Source of the DNA: CSSED10-109M sp964349455
GTDB taxonomy: Bacteria > Bacillota_I > Bacilli_A > RF39 > UBA660
Assembly: GCA_964349455.1 (NCBI GenBank)
Contig: CAYGGG010000013.1
Coordinates: 1-18,674 of the forward strand
Direction of reading: 5' to 3'
DNA length: 18,674 nucleotides
Positions 1 to 7,435 of the stretch are shown here, in pieces (position 1 is the first letter of the stretch; every line of letters starts with the position of its first letter). The translations under genes were made by a program, and so were the position numbers. The notes under the pieces were generated by a model that saw only the letters and a program-made list of their open reading frames with translations, searched no databases and was not told where the DNA came from.

Positions 1-630
1 AATTATCGAATTTTAGAAAATGATTATCAAGAAATGATTAATAATTTAGTTGAATATGAAAAGTTGATTGATCATTTTCGTTTAAAACAGCATGAGTATA
101 AAAATGAGTTGTTGTTTTTAGAAAGTAGGATTGATGATAAAGAAATAATTAATGATATTTCTTTAAAATTAAAAGAAGAAGATTTTTTTGATAAAATTAA
201 TCTTCTTCCAAAGGGTGGGATTAAGGGACTTTTGTATAAGAAAGTATTTGAATTAAAAGAAAGCGGCGTACAAGTTGAGATGGTGATTGGGAAAGGGGTT
301 TATGTTAGTGATTTTGAAGTGATTAGAGATATTTGCTCAGTACTAGCGATTATTCTTGATAATGCTAAGGAAGCTTGTTTAAAAACGGAAAATCCCTATC
401 TTGAAATTATTGTTAGTGGAATTGATGATGTTCTTTTTGTGGTTGCAAATAATTATACTGGTGTAATTGATGTTGAAAAAATTAAAGTGAAAGGGGTTTC
501 TAGCAAGGGGTGTGAGCGAGGATTTGGTTTGTTTATTGCCGATCGGATTTTGCAAAAAAATGAAAAGTTAGTTTTGACCACAAAAATAAGAAATGATTTG
601 TTTGTTCAAGAATTAAAAGTGATCAGGTAG
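1..630 (+). CDS. AgrC-like GHKL sensor histidine kinase, C-terminal part (5' truncated by window)
   Basis: The reading frame is open from base 1, so the ATG at 34 is internal and the gene begins outside the window. The visible 209 residues are the cytoplasmic kinase core. A candidate phosphoacceptor histidine lies in HEYKN (His about residue 31 of the visible part), the H-x-x-x-N pattern of AgrC-type kinases. An N-box follows (IILDNAKEAC), then a glycine-rich ATP-lid segment (RGFGLFIADRIL). These are the hallmarks of the GHKL ATPase domain of peptide-sensing AgrC/ComD kinases; the membrane sensor domain would lie upstream. Such kinases detect a cyclic peptide and phosphorylate a LytTR response regulator, which is not seen here. 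The last 18 bases overlap the 3' end of the convergent agrD-like gene, and agrB is next to it, which supports the Agr assignment. Family call is firm; the exact ligand is inferred. Confidence 0.85.
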   Translation, partial: NYRILENDYQEMINNLVEYEKLIDHFRLKQHEYKNELLFLESRIDDKEIINDISLKLKEEDFFDKINLLPKGGIKGLLYKKVFELKESGVQVEMVIGKGVYVSDFEVIRDICSVLAIILDNAKEACLKTENPYLEIIVSGIDDVLFVVANNYTGVIDVEKIKVKGVSSKGCERGFGLFIADRILQKNEKLVLTTKIRNDLFVQELKVIR

Positions 631-708
631 GCTTGGTTCTTCTAGAAAGAATAACATGCTGGCAATTGAATTAACATGAGCAAATAAATGGATTAAATTA
701 ATTAACAT
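613..708 (-). CDS. agrD: AgrD-like autoinducing peptide precursor (predicted serine-lactone type)
   Basis: This 31-codon gene on the minus strand reads MLINLIHLFAHVNSIASM, then LFFLEEPSLPDHF, then TAA. A strong ribosome binding site (GGAGGTG, 714-720) sits five bases before the ATG, inside the end of agrB. The start overlaps the agrB stop by seven bases, which is typical of translationally coupled agrBD. The layout matches AgrD: a hydrophobic/amphipathic N-terminal helix, a short core, then an acidic proline-containing tail (LEEPSLP, compare the E-P-x-x-P tails of clostridial and listerial AgrD). The residue expected to close the ring is Ser17, giving a probable core Ser-Met-Leu-Phe-Phe, so a lactone instead of the usual cysteine thiolactone. 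There is no cysteine in the peptide. Ring boundaries are inferred from family pattern. The 3' end overlaps the convergent kinase gene by 18 bp. Confidence 0.8.
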   Translation of the reverse strand: MLINLIHLFAHVNSIASMLFFLEEPSLPDHF

Positions 709-1229
709 TTTATCACCTCCTTTCTGGTTGGATAACTAATGATAATTGCTTGTGATATGATTGCAGTTAGAATATAGTTTGAATAGATTGTTTTATAAAA
801 AAGAATTGTAAAAAGAATTAGAATAAAGGTTGTGAGTAATTTGTATTGGTTCTTTTTTATTTTTCGGTTTTTATATTCTTTGGGACTAATGATTATTAAG
901 TAGATGGCTGTTGAAAAAAATAATATTTGAGCGAGTTGAGGATTGATTTGATAGGTACTGATAATTGATGCTGGGATAAAGATGAGTAGTGAGATGATGG
1001 TGCAATGGCTTGATTTGGTTAGGTGGGGACCGAAGGTGGTTGATTTAATTATTGCGTAAAAGATAATAAAGGTGATTACTTCTTTTGTGATGTTTAAGAT
1101 AATTGAAATAATTAGTAAAATGAAAATTTTTTCAAAAAAAATAATTAAACAAAGCAAGCCGTATTTTGTTTTTGAGGGATTGGGTGTTTTTAATTTGTTG
1201 TAAATTATTTGGAAAATTTTTTGTCTCAT
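702..1229 (-). CDS. agrB: AgrB-like membrane cysteine endopeptidase (autoinducing-peptide processing)
   Basis: The 175-residue protein is highly hydrophobic with about five to six membrane segments, slightly shorter than staphylococcal AgrB (about 190). The AgrB family cuts the C-terminal tail of AgrD and catalyses ring closure at the membrane using a His-Cys pair seven residues apart. Here His69 and Cys76 lie in FGPHLTKSSHC with exactly that spacing, although the usual glycine pair before the histidine is Gly-Pro. An in-frame stop lies 12 bases upstream of the ATG at 1229, so the start cannot be earlier; no good Shine-Dalgarno sequence precedes it (the upstream sequence ends in TCTCACCTT), so it may be poorly translated or start differently. 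Directly downstream and overlapping is the agrD-like gene. Its promoter should lie in 1230-1364, shared divergently with hpf; I could not define it. Confidence 0.85.
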   Translation of the reverse strand: MRQKIFQIIYNKLKTPNPSKTKYGLLCLIIFFEKIFILLIISIILNITKEVITFIIFYAIIKSTTFGPHLTKSSHCTIISLLIFIPASIISTYQINPQLAQILFFSTAIYLIIISPKEYKNRKIKKNQYKLLTTFILILFTILFYKTIYSNYILTAIISQAIIISYPTRKEVIKC

Positions 1230-1314
1230 AAGGTGAGATTAACATGATGTTGAAAATTATTTGTTTTTTTGGTCTGAAATATGCTTTTTATGGTTCGAAT
1301 TTTATAAAATAAAA

Positions 1315-1343
1315 TGTTGTGTTTAGTTAAAGTATGTTATAAT
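1315..1343 (+). promoter_or_regulatory. Extended -10 promoter for hpf-secA
   Basis: TATAAT at 1338-1343 is preceded by the extended element TGt (1335-1337). The -35 region is weak (TGTTGT at 1315-1320 with 17 bp spacing, or TTGTGT at 1317-1322 with 15 bp). The predicted start of transcription is about 1350, just before the ribosome binding site GGAAGGA of hpf, giving a leader of only about 15 nt. Confidence 0.55.
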
Positions 1344-1364
1344 TAATACGGAAGGAAGTGCAAA

Positions 1365-1898
1365 ATGAAATTTAATATAAGAGGCGGTAATATTAAGGTA
1401 ACAGAGGCAATTGGGATGCATATTGAGGAAAAAATTGGTAAGTTAGAAAAGTTTTTGAAAAACGCTGATAGTGTTGTTGCTAATGTTTTGATTAGAACGA
1501 AAGGACCGGCACAAATTGTTGAGGTGACATTGCCGATTAAGGATGTTGTTTTGCGTGCTGAGGAGAGACATGAAGATTTATATGCGGCGATTGATTTGGT
1601 TAGTGAAAAATTAGAAAAACAAATTTTAAAAAATAAAACAAGATTGAGTAATAGAGTTGATCATGAAGTGATTCGTGGTTTTAAAATGGAAGAAATTGAA
1701 TTAAGTGATCATGATGATACGAGTAAAATTGTTAAGCGAAAGAAGTTAGATATGAAGCCAATGGATGAAGAGGAAGCGATTTTACAAATGAATTTAGTTG
1801 GTCATGATTTTTTTGTTTATTATGATTATAAAATGGAAGCTGTCTGCGTTCTTTATCGGAGAAAAGATGGCGACTATGGTTTAATTGTTACTAGTTAG
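1365..1898 (+). CDS. hpf: Long-form ribosome hibernation promoting factor
   Basis: The 177-residue protein has the two-domain layout of long HPF. The N-terminal beta-alpha-beta-beta-beta-alpha domain (about residues 1-100; MKFNIRGGNIKVTEAI, then a lysine-rich helix, then the AERHEDLYAAIDLVSEKLEKQ helix) binds the 30S decoding region. A linker leads to the C-terminal dimerisation domain (about 120-177; KPMDEEEAILQMNLVGHDFF, ending in RRKDGDYGLI) that pairs two ribosomes into inactive 100S particles. Length and both domains are normal for Bacillota. The start ATG follows GGAAGGA at 1350-1356. secA starts 11 bases after its stop, the order commonly found in Bacilli. Confidence 0.95.
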   Translation: MKFNIRGGNIKVTEAIGMHIEEKIGKLEKFLKNADSVVANVLIRTKGPAQIVEVTLPIKDVVLRAEERHEDLYAAIDLVSEKLEKQILKNKTRLSNRVDHEVIRGFKMEEIELSDHDDTSKIVKRKKLDMKPMDEEEAILQMNLVGHDFFVYYDYKMEAVCVLYRRKDGDYGLIVTS

Positions 1899-1909
1899 GA
1901 AGGGATAAG

Positions 1910-4399
1910 ATGGGAATATTAGCAAAGGTTTTTGATCATGAATATAAAGAGCTAGAGCGTTTTAAAAAAATAGCTGATGCAATTATGAAGCTTGATGATA
2001 AGATGCAAAAATTAAGTGATGAGCAATTAAGATTAAAAACAACTGAATTTAAAGAAAGATTAAGTAAAGGTGAAACCTTAGACGATGTTGTTGTCGAGGC
2101 TTTTGCCGTAGTAAGAGAAGCAGCTTCTAGAGTGCTTAAGGAGAAGCCTTTTTATGTTCAGCTTTTGGGTGGTTTAGCACTTCATTATGGTAATATTGCT
2201 GAGATGAAGACCGGTGAAGGGAAAACGTTAACGTCAACGATGCCAGCTTATTTGAATGCATTGTCAGGTGAGGGAGTTCATATTATTACGGTAAATGATT
2301 ATTTAGCTAAGCGTGATGCTGAGTGGATGGGCGGTATTTATAAATTTTTGGGTTTAGAAGTAGGAGTTAATGGACGTGAGTTGTCGCCAGTTGAAAAAAG
2401 AGAAGTTTATAATGCCGATATTACTTATTCAACTAATAATGAGGTTGGGTTTGATTATTTGCGTGATAATATGGTTGTTAGAGCCGAAGATCGAGTTCAA
2501 AAAGGTTTGAATTTTGTAATTATTGATGAGGTTGACTCGGTGTTAGTTGATGAGGCGAGAACGCCTTTGATTATTTCTGGGGGATTTTTGAAATCGGCTA
2601 ATTTGTATTTAGATGCTGATCGGTTTTCGAAAACTTTAAAAGAAGATAAAGGATATATTTATGATGCTAAAACAAAAGCAGTTTCACTTGATGCTGAAGG
2701 AATTGCTAGGGCGGAGAAATATTTCAATTTGGATAATTTATATGATATTAAACATGCGAGTTTGGTTCATTTTATTAATCAGTCATTAAGAGCAAATTTT
2801 TCAATGAAGAAAGATTTTGATTATGTTGTTCAAGATAATCAAATTTTAATTGTTGATCAGTTTACGGGAAGATTAATGATTGGTCGTCAATATTCTGATG
2901 GTCTTCATCAAGCGATTGAGGCTAAAGAAGGGGTTAAGATTGGTGAAGAAACAAAGACTCTAGCAACAATTACTTTTCAAAATTTATTTAGAATGTATAA
3001 AAAGATTTCGGGAATGACTGGAACCGCTAAAACTGAAGAAGAAGAGTTTCGTGAAATTTATAATATGTACGTTATTAGTATTCCAACTAATGTTCCAGTT
3101 GTTCGAGTTGATCATGGTGATTTAATTTTTGGTGGTCAGGAAGGTAAGTTTAAGGCAATTATTAATGAAATTAAGGAAAGACATGAGAAGGGGCAGCCGG
3201 TTTTAGTTGGAACAGTGGCGGTTGAAACAAATGAACTAGTGAGTTCGATGTTAAGTAAAAGAGGCGTTCCACATGAAGTGTTAAATGCAAAAAACCATGC
3301 TCGTGAGGCGGATATCATTGCTAAAGCAGGTCATGTTGGTTCAGTTACGATTGCGACTAATATGGCCGGTCGTGGAACTGATATTAAGTTAACTGATGAA
3401 TCTAGAAAACTTGGCGGTTTGTTTGTTTTGGGAACGGAAAGACATGAGTCAAGAAGAATTGATAATCAGTTGCGAGGACGTTCTGGAAGACAAGGAGATC
3501 TTGGTGAATCACAATTTTGTATTTCATTTGAAGATGAACTGATGGTTCGTTTTGGAACTGAAAGAGCAAAACGAATGTTAGAGCGAGTTGGTTTTGGTGG
3601 TGATAATTCACTTAGAAATCCGACTTTTTCGAAAATGGTTGAATCAGCTCAAAAACGGGTTGAGGGGAACAATTTTGATATGCGTAAGAATTTGTTGCAA
3701 TTTGATGATGTTGCAAATAAGCATCGAACAATTATTTATGAGAAAAGAAATGAAATTTTAGATAGTGTTTCTATTAGGCAAACAGTTTTGAATACATTTT
3801 TGGACCACATTGATATGTTAGTGGCAAATCATAGTGATAATGGTGAGATAATTGAAAATCATTTGTCGGAGTTATTAGAAGATGTTAATACGAGATTATT
3901 GAGAAGAAAATTGTTGATTGAGGATGTAAGGCATTTGTCAGAACCTGATTTAATTAAGGAAATATATAATCGTGTTGTTTTTGAATATGAAAGTAAATTA
4001 GATAAAATTCCAGTTGAGATTGTTAACGAATTTGAGAAAGCAATTTCGTTAAGGGTGGTTGATACTTATTGGATGGAACATATTAATACGCTTTCGCATT
4101 TAAAGGAAGGAATTTCGCTTCGTGGATATGCGCAAGAGGATCCGGTAAGAGCATATACGAAGGAGGGTTATGTTTTATTTGATAATTTATTAAATACAAT
4201 TGATCGAGAAATTACGTCTTATTTGTTAAGAGCGGAAATCCGTCAAAATATTGAACGAAAGAAAGTGGTTGAAAAAGAGATGACAAATGAAGACAAGATG
4301 GCTGCAGTGAAACAGCCCAAAAAAGTCGAAAAAATAGGAAGGAATGAACCGTGTACGTGTGGAAGTGGCAAAAAGTATAAGCATTGTTGCGGGAGGTAA
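1910..4399 (+). CDS. secA: Preprotein translocase ATPase SecA
   Basis: The 829-residue protein drives export of unfolded secretory proteins through SecYEG using ATP. Visible landmarks are Walker A (MKTGEGKT, residues 99-106), Walker B with DEVD (206-209) followed by VLVDEARTPLIISG, the second-motor signatures TIATNMAGRGTDI and NQLRGRSGRQGD, and the preprotein cross-linking and helical scaffold regions in between. The C-terminus is a metal-binding tail (CTCGSGKKYKHCC) of the CxCxnCH/C type that contacts SecB or ribosomes in other species; here the last pair is His-Cys-Cys. Length is normal for Bacillota housekeeping SecA. It lies 11 bases after hpf. The usual downstream neighbour prfB is absent, replaced five bases on by a membrane-anchored thioredoxin-like gene, apparently in the same operon. 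Confidence 0.97.
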   Translation: MGILAKVFDHEYKELERFKKIADAIMKLDDKMQKLSDEQLRLKTTEFKERLSKGETLDDVVVEAFAVVREAASRVLKEKPFYVQLLGGLALHYGNIAEMKTGEGKTLTSTMPAYLNALSGEGVHIITVNDYLAKRDAEWMGGIYKFLGLEVGVNGRELSPVEKREVYNADITYSTNNEVGFDYLRDNMVVRAEDRVQKGLNFVIIDEVDSVLVDEARTPLIISGGFLKSANLYLDADRFSKTLKEDKGYIYDAKTKAVSLDAEGIARAEKYFNLDNLYDIKHASLVHFINQSLRANFSMKKDFDYVVQDNQILIVDQFTGRLMIGRQYSDGLHQAIEAKEGVKIGEETKTLATITFQNLFRMYKKISGMTGTAKTEEEEFREIYNMYVISIPTNVPVVRVDHGDLIFGGQEGKFKAIINEIKERHEKGQPVLVGTVAVETNELVSSMLSKRGVPHEVLNAKNHAREADIIAKAGHVGSVTIATNMAGRGTDIKLTDESRKLGGLFVLGTERHESRRIDNQLRGRSGRQGDLGESQFCISFEDELMVRFGTERAKRMLERVGFGGDNSLRNPTFSKMVESAQKRVEGNNFDMRKNLLQFDDVANKHRTIIYEKRNEILDSVSIRQTVLNTFLDHIDMLVANHSDNGEIIENHLSELLEDVNTRLLRRKLLIEDVRHLSEPDLIKEIYNRVVFEYESKLDKIPVEIVNEFEKAISLRVVDTYWMEHINTLSHLKEGISLRGYAQEDPVRAYTKEGYVLFDNLLNTIDREITSYLLRAEIRQNIERKKVVEKEMTNEDKMAAVKQPKKVEKIGRNEPCTCGSGKKYKHCCGR

Positions 4400-4404
4400 T
4401 TGGG

Positions 4405-5190
4405 ATGGAAAAAAATAGGTTTTATATTGTTTTAGTTTTGTTTTTTATGTTTGTGGTTGTGTTACCGGTGGTAATGTCAATGAAAAAGGAAGAAACAATC
4501 GGAAGTTTTGCAGATTTAAAGGAATTGTTTGATAAAGAGGAAAAGAGTTTGGTATATTTAGGAAGTGCAACATGTCCTTTTTGTGAAAAGTTTAATCCGA
4601 TAATCAAAGCGTTAGCGAAAGAAGAAGACTTTAGTTATTTATATTTGGATATAAGTAAATTAAGTCAGGCGGAAAATAGTGAGTTGCGAGTATTGATTAA
4701 TAAGCTTGATGATTTTGGGGTTCCATTTACGATGATTGTTGGATATGGAAAAGTGATGGCGGAGCTACCAGGTTTTAATGAAAAAGAAAGTTTGAAAAGT
4801 TTCTTGGTCGAAAATAGTTTTATTGATGGGGCTGTTGTTGAAAAGGATACAGAAGTTGATACAGAAGTTTATCAGCCAATTGCTGATGCTTTTAACGGAA
4901 ATAAATTACAAATTCTTTATTTAGGTTCTTCTAGTTGTGGTTATTGTGATATGTATGACCCGGTTATTAAGAAAGTGACTAGCGATAATAATCTTGAATA
5001 TTTGTATGTTGATTTAGCTAAGGTAAACTTTGATACGTATTCGGCGTTAATGAGTTTAATTAAAGAAGAGGGTGTTGGGACACCCCATACAGTGATTATC
5101 GGTAACGGCGAGGTTGTCGGTGTCCAAATGGGATATGTTGACGAGGACAAGTTAACCGAGTTCTTACAAAATAAAAATGTGATTGAGTAG
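4405..5190 (+). CDS. Membrane-anchored protein with two tandem thioredoxin-like domains
   Basis: I start this gene at the ATG at 4405, eight bases after GGGAGG; an in-frame ATG at 4384 lies inside secA and has no ribosome binding site. The 261-residue product has one N-terminal membrane segment (about residues 5-25). Two thioredoxin-fold repeats follow, expected outside the cell: the first has the redox motif CPFC (57-60) and a cis-proline context GVPFT; the second has CGYC (178-181) and GTPHT. Both repeats show the same block order (YLGS-x-x-C, YLYxDxxK, GVP/GTP), so they look like an internal duplication separated by a charged linker with a duplicated DTEV (about 142-160). Both dithiol sites are intact. 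Likely a thiol-disulfide oxidoreductase acting on exported proteins; redox direction and substrates are unknown. Its position five bases after secA suggests a link to secretion. Confidence 0.8.
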   Translation: MEKNRFYIVLVLFFMFVVVLPVVMSMKKEETIGSFADLKELFDKEEKSLVYLGSATCPFCEKFNPIIKALAKEEDFSYLYLDISKLSQAENSELRVLINKLDDFGVPFTMIVGYGKVMAELPGFNEKESLKSFLVENSFIDGAVVEKDTEVDTEVYQPIADAFNGNKLQILYLGSSSCGYCDMYDPVIKKVTSDNNLEYLYVDLAKVNFDTYSALMSLIKEEGVGTPHTVIIGNGEVVGVQMGYVDEDKLTEFLQNKNVIE

Positions 5191-5199
5191 GGGGTATTT

Positions 5200-5652
5200 A
5201 TGGAAACGATTGAATGTATTTATAGTAAGGCAAAGGAATTCAAGAAAAAATACCCGCTAACGGTTGCTTGGCGAATTAAAAAACATTGCAAGGTTGTACA
5301 ACAACATTTAAATCCGGGCGAAAAGATTAAATATGCTTTTTTAGCGCAAAAAGGTGATAATAATTTTGATCTTTGGAATACTTGTGTTTGTGTTTTAACT
5401 AACAAAAGGTTATTGTTTGCTAATAAAAGAATTATTTTTGGTTATTATTTTTTGTCAATTACGCCAGATTTGTTTAATGATATAAAAGTCAAACGACGAT
5501 TAATTTGGGGAGTTGTTGCAATTGATACTTTGAAAGAAACGGTGTGGATATCAAATATTCCAAATAAAGCATTAATTGAAATTGAAACAAATATTAGTGA
5601 ATACATGATTCGTGAAAAAAAGAAATACGGGAGACCAACGAAGGTTGAATAA
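5200..5652 (+). CDS. Bacterial PH-domain-like protein of unknown function
   Basis: The 150-residue soluble protein has a basic, helical N-terminus (about 1-35) and then a segment with the pattern of bacterial PH domains: a line ending in LNPGEKIKYAF, a strand with LTNKRLLFANKR, and later beta strands (AIDTLKETVW, ALIEIET) with a basic C-terminus (IREKKKYGRPTK). The T-N/D-K/R-R-L-hydrophobic signature is the main support. No membrane segment or catalytic motif is visible. It starts 9 bases after the previous gene with GGGGG just before the ATG region, and a hairpin overlaps its stop codon, so it is probably the last gene of the hpf-secA operon. Function is not assigned. Confidence 0.65.
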   Translation: METIECIYSKAKEFKKKYPLTVAWRIKKHCKVVQQHLNPGEKIKYAFLAQKGDNNFDLWNTCVCVLTNKRLLFANKRIIFGYYFLSITPDLFNDIKVKRRLIWGVVAIDTLKETVWISNIPNKALIEIETNISEYMIREKKKYGRPTKVE

Positions 5653-5675
5653 AGTTAATTAATATTAACTTTTTC
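5651..5675 (+). terminator. AT-rich terminator-like hairpin
   Basis: A perfect 9-bp stem (AAAGTTAAT, 5651-5659, with ATTAACTTT, 5664-5672) with a TAAT loop overlaps the stop codon of the PH-like gene and ends in a T run. Only one G-C pair stabilises it, so it would be a weak Rho-independent terminator. The promoter immediately downstream supports an operon boundary here. Confidence 0.5.
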
Positions 5676-5677
5676 GT

Positions 5678-5706
5678 TTGTAAAAAATAAGTAAAGGTGT
5701 TAAAAT
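5678..5706 (+). promoter_or_regulatory. Promoter for the rpiB operon
   Basis: TTGTAA (5678-5683), 17-bp spacer, TAAAAT (5701-5706) with extended TGt (5698-5700). The predicted transcription start at about 5711-5715 falls on or just after the first possible start codon of rpiB. Its layout resembles the promoter at 9532-9560. Confidence 0.6.
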
Positions 5707-5710
5707 GTAA

Positions 5711-6166
5711 ATGGGTGATATGATGAAAATTGGAATAACTAATGATCATCGTGGTATAAAACAAAAAGAAAGCTTAAAAAAGTATTTGGTGAAAAAGGGG
5801 TATCAAGTTAGTGATTTGGGAGCAATTGAAGGTGATCAAGTCGATTATCCTTATTTTGCTTTTTTATTGAGTGAAAAGGTTGTTAATCAGGAATTAGATT
5901 TTGGAATCTTGATTTGTGGAACGGGAATTGGAATGGCAATTGCTAGTAATAAGGTGAAAGGTGCGAGGTGTGCAAAGGTTGATAATGAAAAAGAAGCTGT
6001 TTTAGCTAGAGAGCATAATAACGCTAATTTAATTTCTTTGGCTAGTGAATTTGAAATTAAAAAAATGCAAAAATTAGTCGATTTATTTTTGATGACTAAG
6101 TATTCATATGAAGACCGTCATAATCGGAGATTAGAAATGATAACGGAGTATGAGAATGGCTGTTAA
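5711..6166 (+). CDS. rpiB: Ribose-5-phosphate isomerase B family sugar isomerase
   Basis: The product (147-151 residues) belongs to the RpiB/LacA/LacB family, which interconverts ribose 5-phosphate and ribulose 5-phosphate (or galactose 6-phosphate and tagatose 6-phosphate). Visible are the N-terminal MKIGITNDHRG (family usually has G-S/C-D-H-A/G-G), the DYP strand, the catalytic thiol loop ICGTGIGMAIASNK, the REHNNANLISLASE block, and the C-terminal phosphate-binding stretch RHNRRLEMI. RpiB is favoured over LacAB because there is no partner subunit or lac context. Possible starts are ATGs at 5711, 5720 and 5723; conservation favours 5723 (MKIGITND), preceded by a close GGGTGAT. The predicted transcript start is at about 5713, so the mRNA may be leaderless or nearly so. 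Its end overlaps the next gene. Confidence 0.88.
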   Translation: MGDMMKIGITNDHRGIKQKESLKKYLVKKGYQVSDLGAIEGDQVDYPYFAFLLSEKVVNQELDFGILICGTGIGMAIASNKVKGARCAKVDNEKEAVLAREHNNANLISLASEFEIKKMQKLVDLFLMTKYSYEDRHNRRLEMITEYENGC

Positions 6167-6353
6167 AGTTATTTTGTATGTAGTCATTACGCCGTTAGTG
6201 ATATGGGCTTTGGACGGAATTGATATGAATTGTATGTTTAAGAAAAATCGTGTTTCACAAGCGATTGCAGTTAATGTTTTGTTTGTGTTAGCGTTATCGT
6301 ATCTGGTTGTTAATTTTTTGTATGATTTTTTTGTATATGTTAAATTTGTTTGA
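6156..6353 (+). CDS. DUF1146 family small membrane protein (YwzB-like)
   Basis: The ATG at 6156 is chosen because GGAG (6145-6148) is seven bases upstream; an ATG at 6150 is too close to it. The 65-residue protein has two membrane helices (about 3-20 and 33-57) joined by a short basic loop, with the family pattern ITPLVIWALDGIDM, then FKKNRVSQA, then VVNFLYDFF. This small family is conserved in Bacilli, often near cell-envelope or ATP synthase genes; its function is not known. The start overlaps rpiB by 11 bases and its TGA stop abuts the next gene, so the three are probably translationally coupled. Confidence 0.8.
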   Translation: MAVKVILYVVITPLVIWALDGIDMNCMFKKNRVSQAIAVNVLFVLALSYLVVNFLYDFFVYVKFV

Positions 6354-6364
6354 TAGGTGATGAT

Positions 6365-7432
6365 ATGGATAGTTTAATTGAAAGAATTTTATTGATTGTC
6401 TTTTCAACTTTTTTATTAGTTGTTTTTTTAGTACCATTTATTAAAAAAATTGCCGTTCATATTGATGCGCTTGATTATCCAAAGGAACGAAATATTCATA
6501 AGAAACCAATTCCAAGATTAGGTGGTGTTGCAATTTTTTTAGGGTTTCTTTTTGGCTATATGTTGTTTGGCGAGACTAGTGAAATGATGAATTCAATTTT
6601 AATTGCAAGTTTTATTATTGTTTTAGTTGGTGTAATTGATGATATTAAATCAATGCCACCCTATGCAAAATTTTTTGGTCAGTTGTTTGCGGCAGCAATT
6701 GTTGTTTTTTATGGAAATCTTTTAATTGACGATATTACAATTTTTGGTCTTGAAATTGTGTTTGGATTTTTAGCAATTCCTTTGACCTTGTTTTTTATTT
6801 TGGGCTGTATTAATTGTATGAATTTTATTGATGGTCTTGATGGGTTAGCTGCTGGTGTTTCTTCAATTTATTTTTTAACGATAGGGATTATTGCAGTTAT
6901 GATGAATAAATTAGGCCTTGATTTTGTGTTAACATTTATTATGCTTGGTTGTGTGATTGGTTTTTTGGTTTATAATTTTCACCCTGCTTCTATCTTTATG
7001 GGCGATAGTGGATCAATGTTTTTGGGTTTTATTATTGCTGTGATTGCTTTATTAGGGTTTAAAAATGTGACACTAACTTCTTTAATAATTCCGTTGTTAA
7101 TTTTAGCAATTCCAATTTTGGATACTATTTTTGCAATTATCCGGAGATTGATTAGTGGGAAATCAATTTCAACGCCGGATAAATATCATATTCATCACCA
7201 ATTATTAAATCGTAATTTGTCACAAAGAACGGTTGTGTTTGTAATTTTGTTGGTTAATGCGTTATTTGCAATTGCATCTTTGTTTTATTTGTTTGGCGGG
7301 GGGAAGATGGGAATAGTTATCTACGCGGTATTAGTTTTTTTAGTTGTGTTGTTTGTTTTAAGGACTAGTGTGATAATGGAAAATAAGCGTGGACGATTTC
7401 GAAAAATTTTATCGTTTTTTTTGAGGAGGTAA
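6365..7432 (+). CDS. tagO: Undecaprenyl-phosphate N-acetylhexosamine-1-phosphate transferase (TagO/WecA-like)
   Basis: The roughly 355-residue polytopic membrane protein (10-11 predicted helices) belongs to the MraY/WecA polyprenyl-phosphate transferase family. It transfers GlcNAc-1-phosphate (or a similar sugar) from UDP-sugar to undecaprenyl phosphate, the first step of wall teichoic acid or surface polysaccharide synthesis. Key motifs: DYPKERNIHKKPIPRLGG near the N-terminus, the Asp pair in GVIDDIKSMPP (about 91-99), NFIDGLDGLAAG (153-164), FMGDSGSMFLG, and the HIHHQLL loop typical of WecA/TagO rather than MraY. The start ATG at 6365 follows AGGTGA; an ATG at 6350 overlapping the previous TGA is the alternative and would add five residues. 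The protein ends in a basic tail (RGRFRKILSFFLRR). Substrate sugar is inferred from family. Confidence 0.9.
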   Translation: MDSLIERILLIVFSTFLLVVFLVPFIKKIAVHIDALDYPKERNIHKKPIPRLGGVAIFLGFLFGYMLFGETSEMMNSILIASFIIVLVGVIDDIKSMPPYAKFFGQLFAAAIVVFYGNLLIDDITIFGLEIVFGFLAIPLTLFFILGCINCMNFIDGLDGLAAGVSSIYFLTIGIIAVMMNKLGLDFVLTFIMLGCVIGFLVYNFHPASIFMGDSGSMFLGFIIAVIALLGFKNVTLTSLIIPLLILAIPILDTIFAIIRRLISGKSISTPDKYHIHHQLLNRNLSQRTVVFVILLVNALFAIASLFYLFGGGKMGIVIYAVLVFLVVLFVLRTSVIMENKRGRFRKILSFFLRR

Positions 7433-7435
7433 ATT

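Noticed and set aside
1321..1332. TTTAGTTAAAG as an AgrA-type (LytTR) binding site between agrB and hpf.
   Set aside because: Only one half-site resembles the motif; no second direct repeat at the expected distance.
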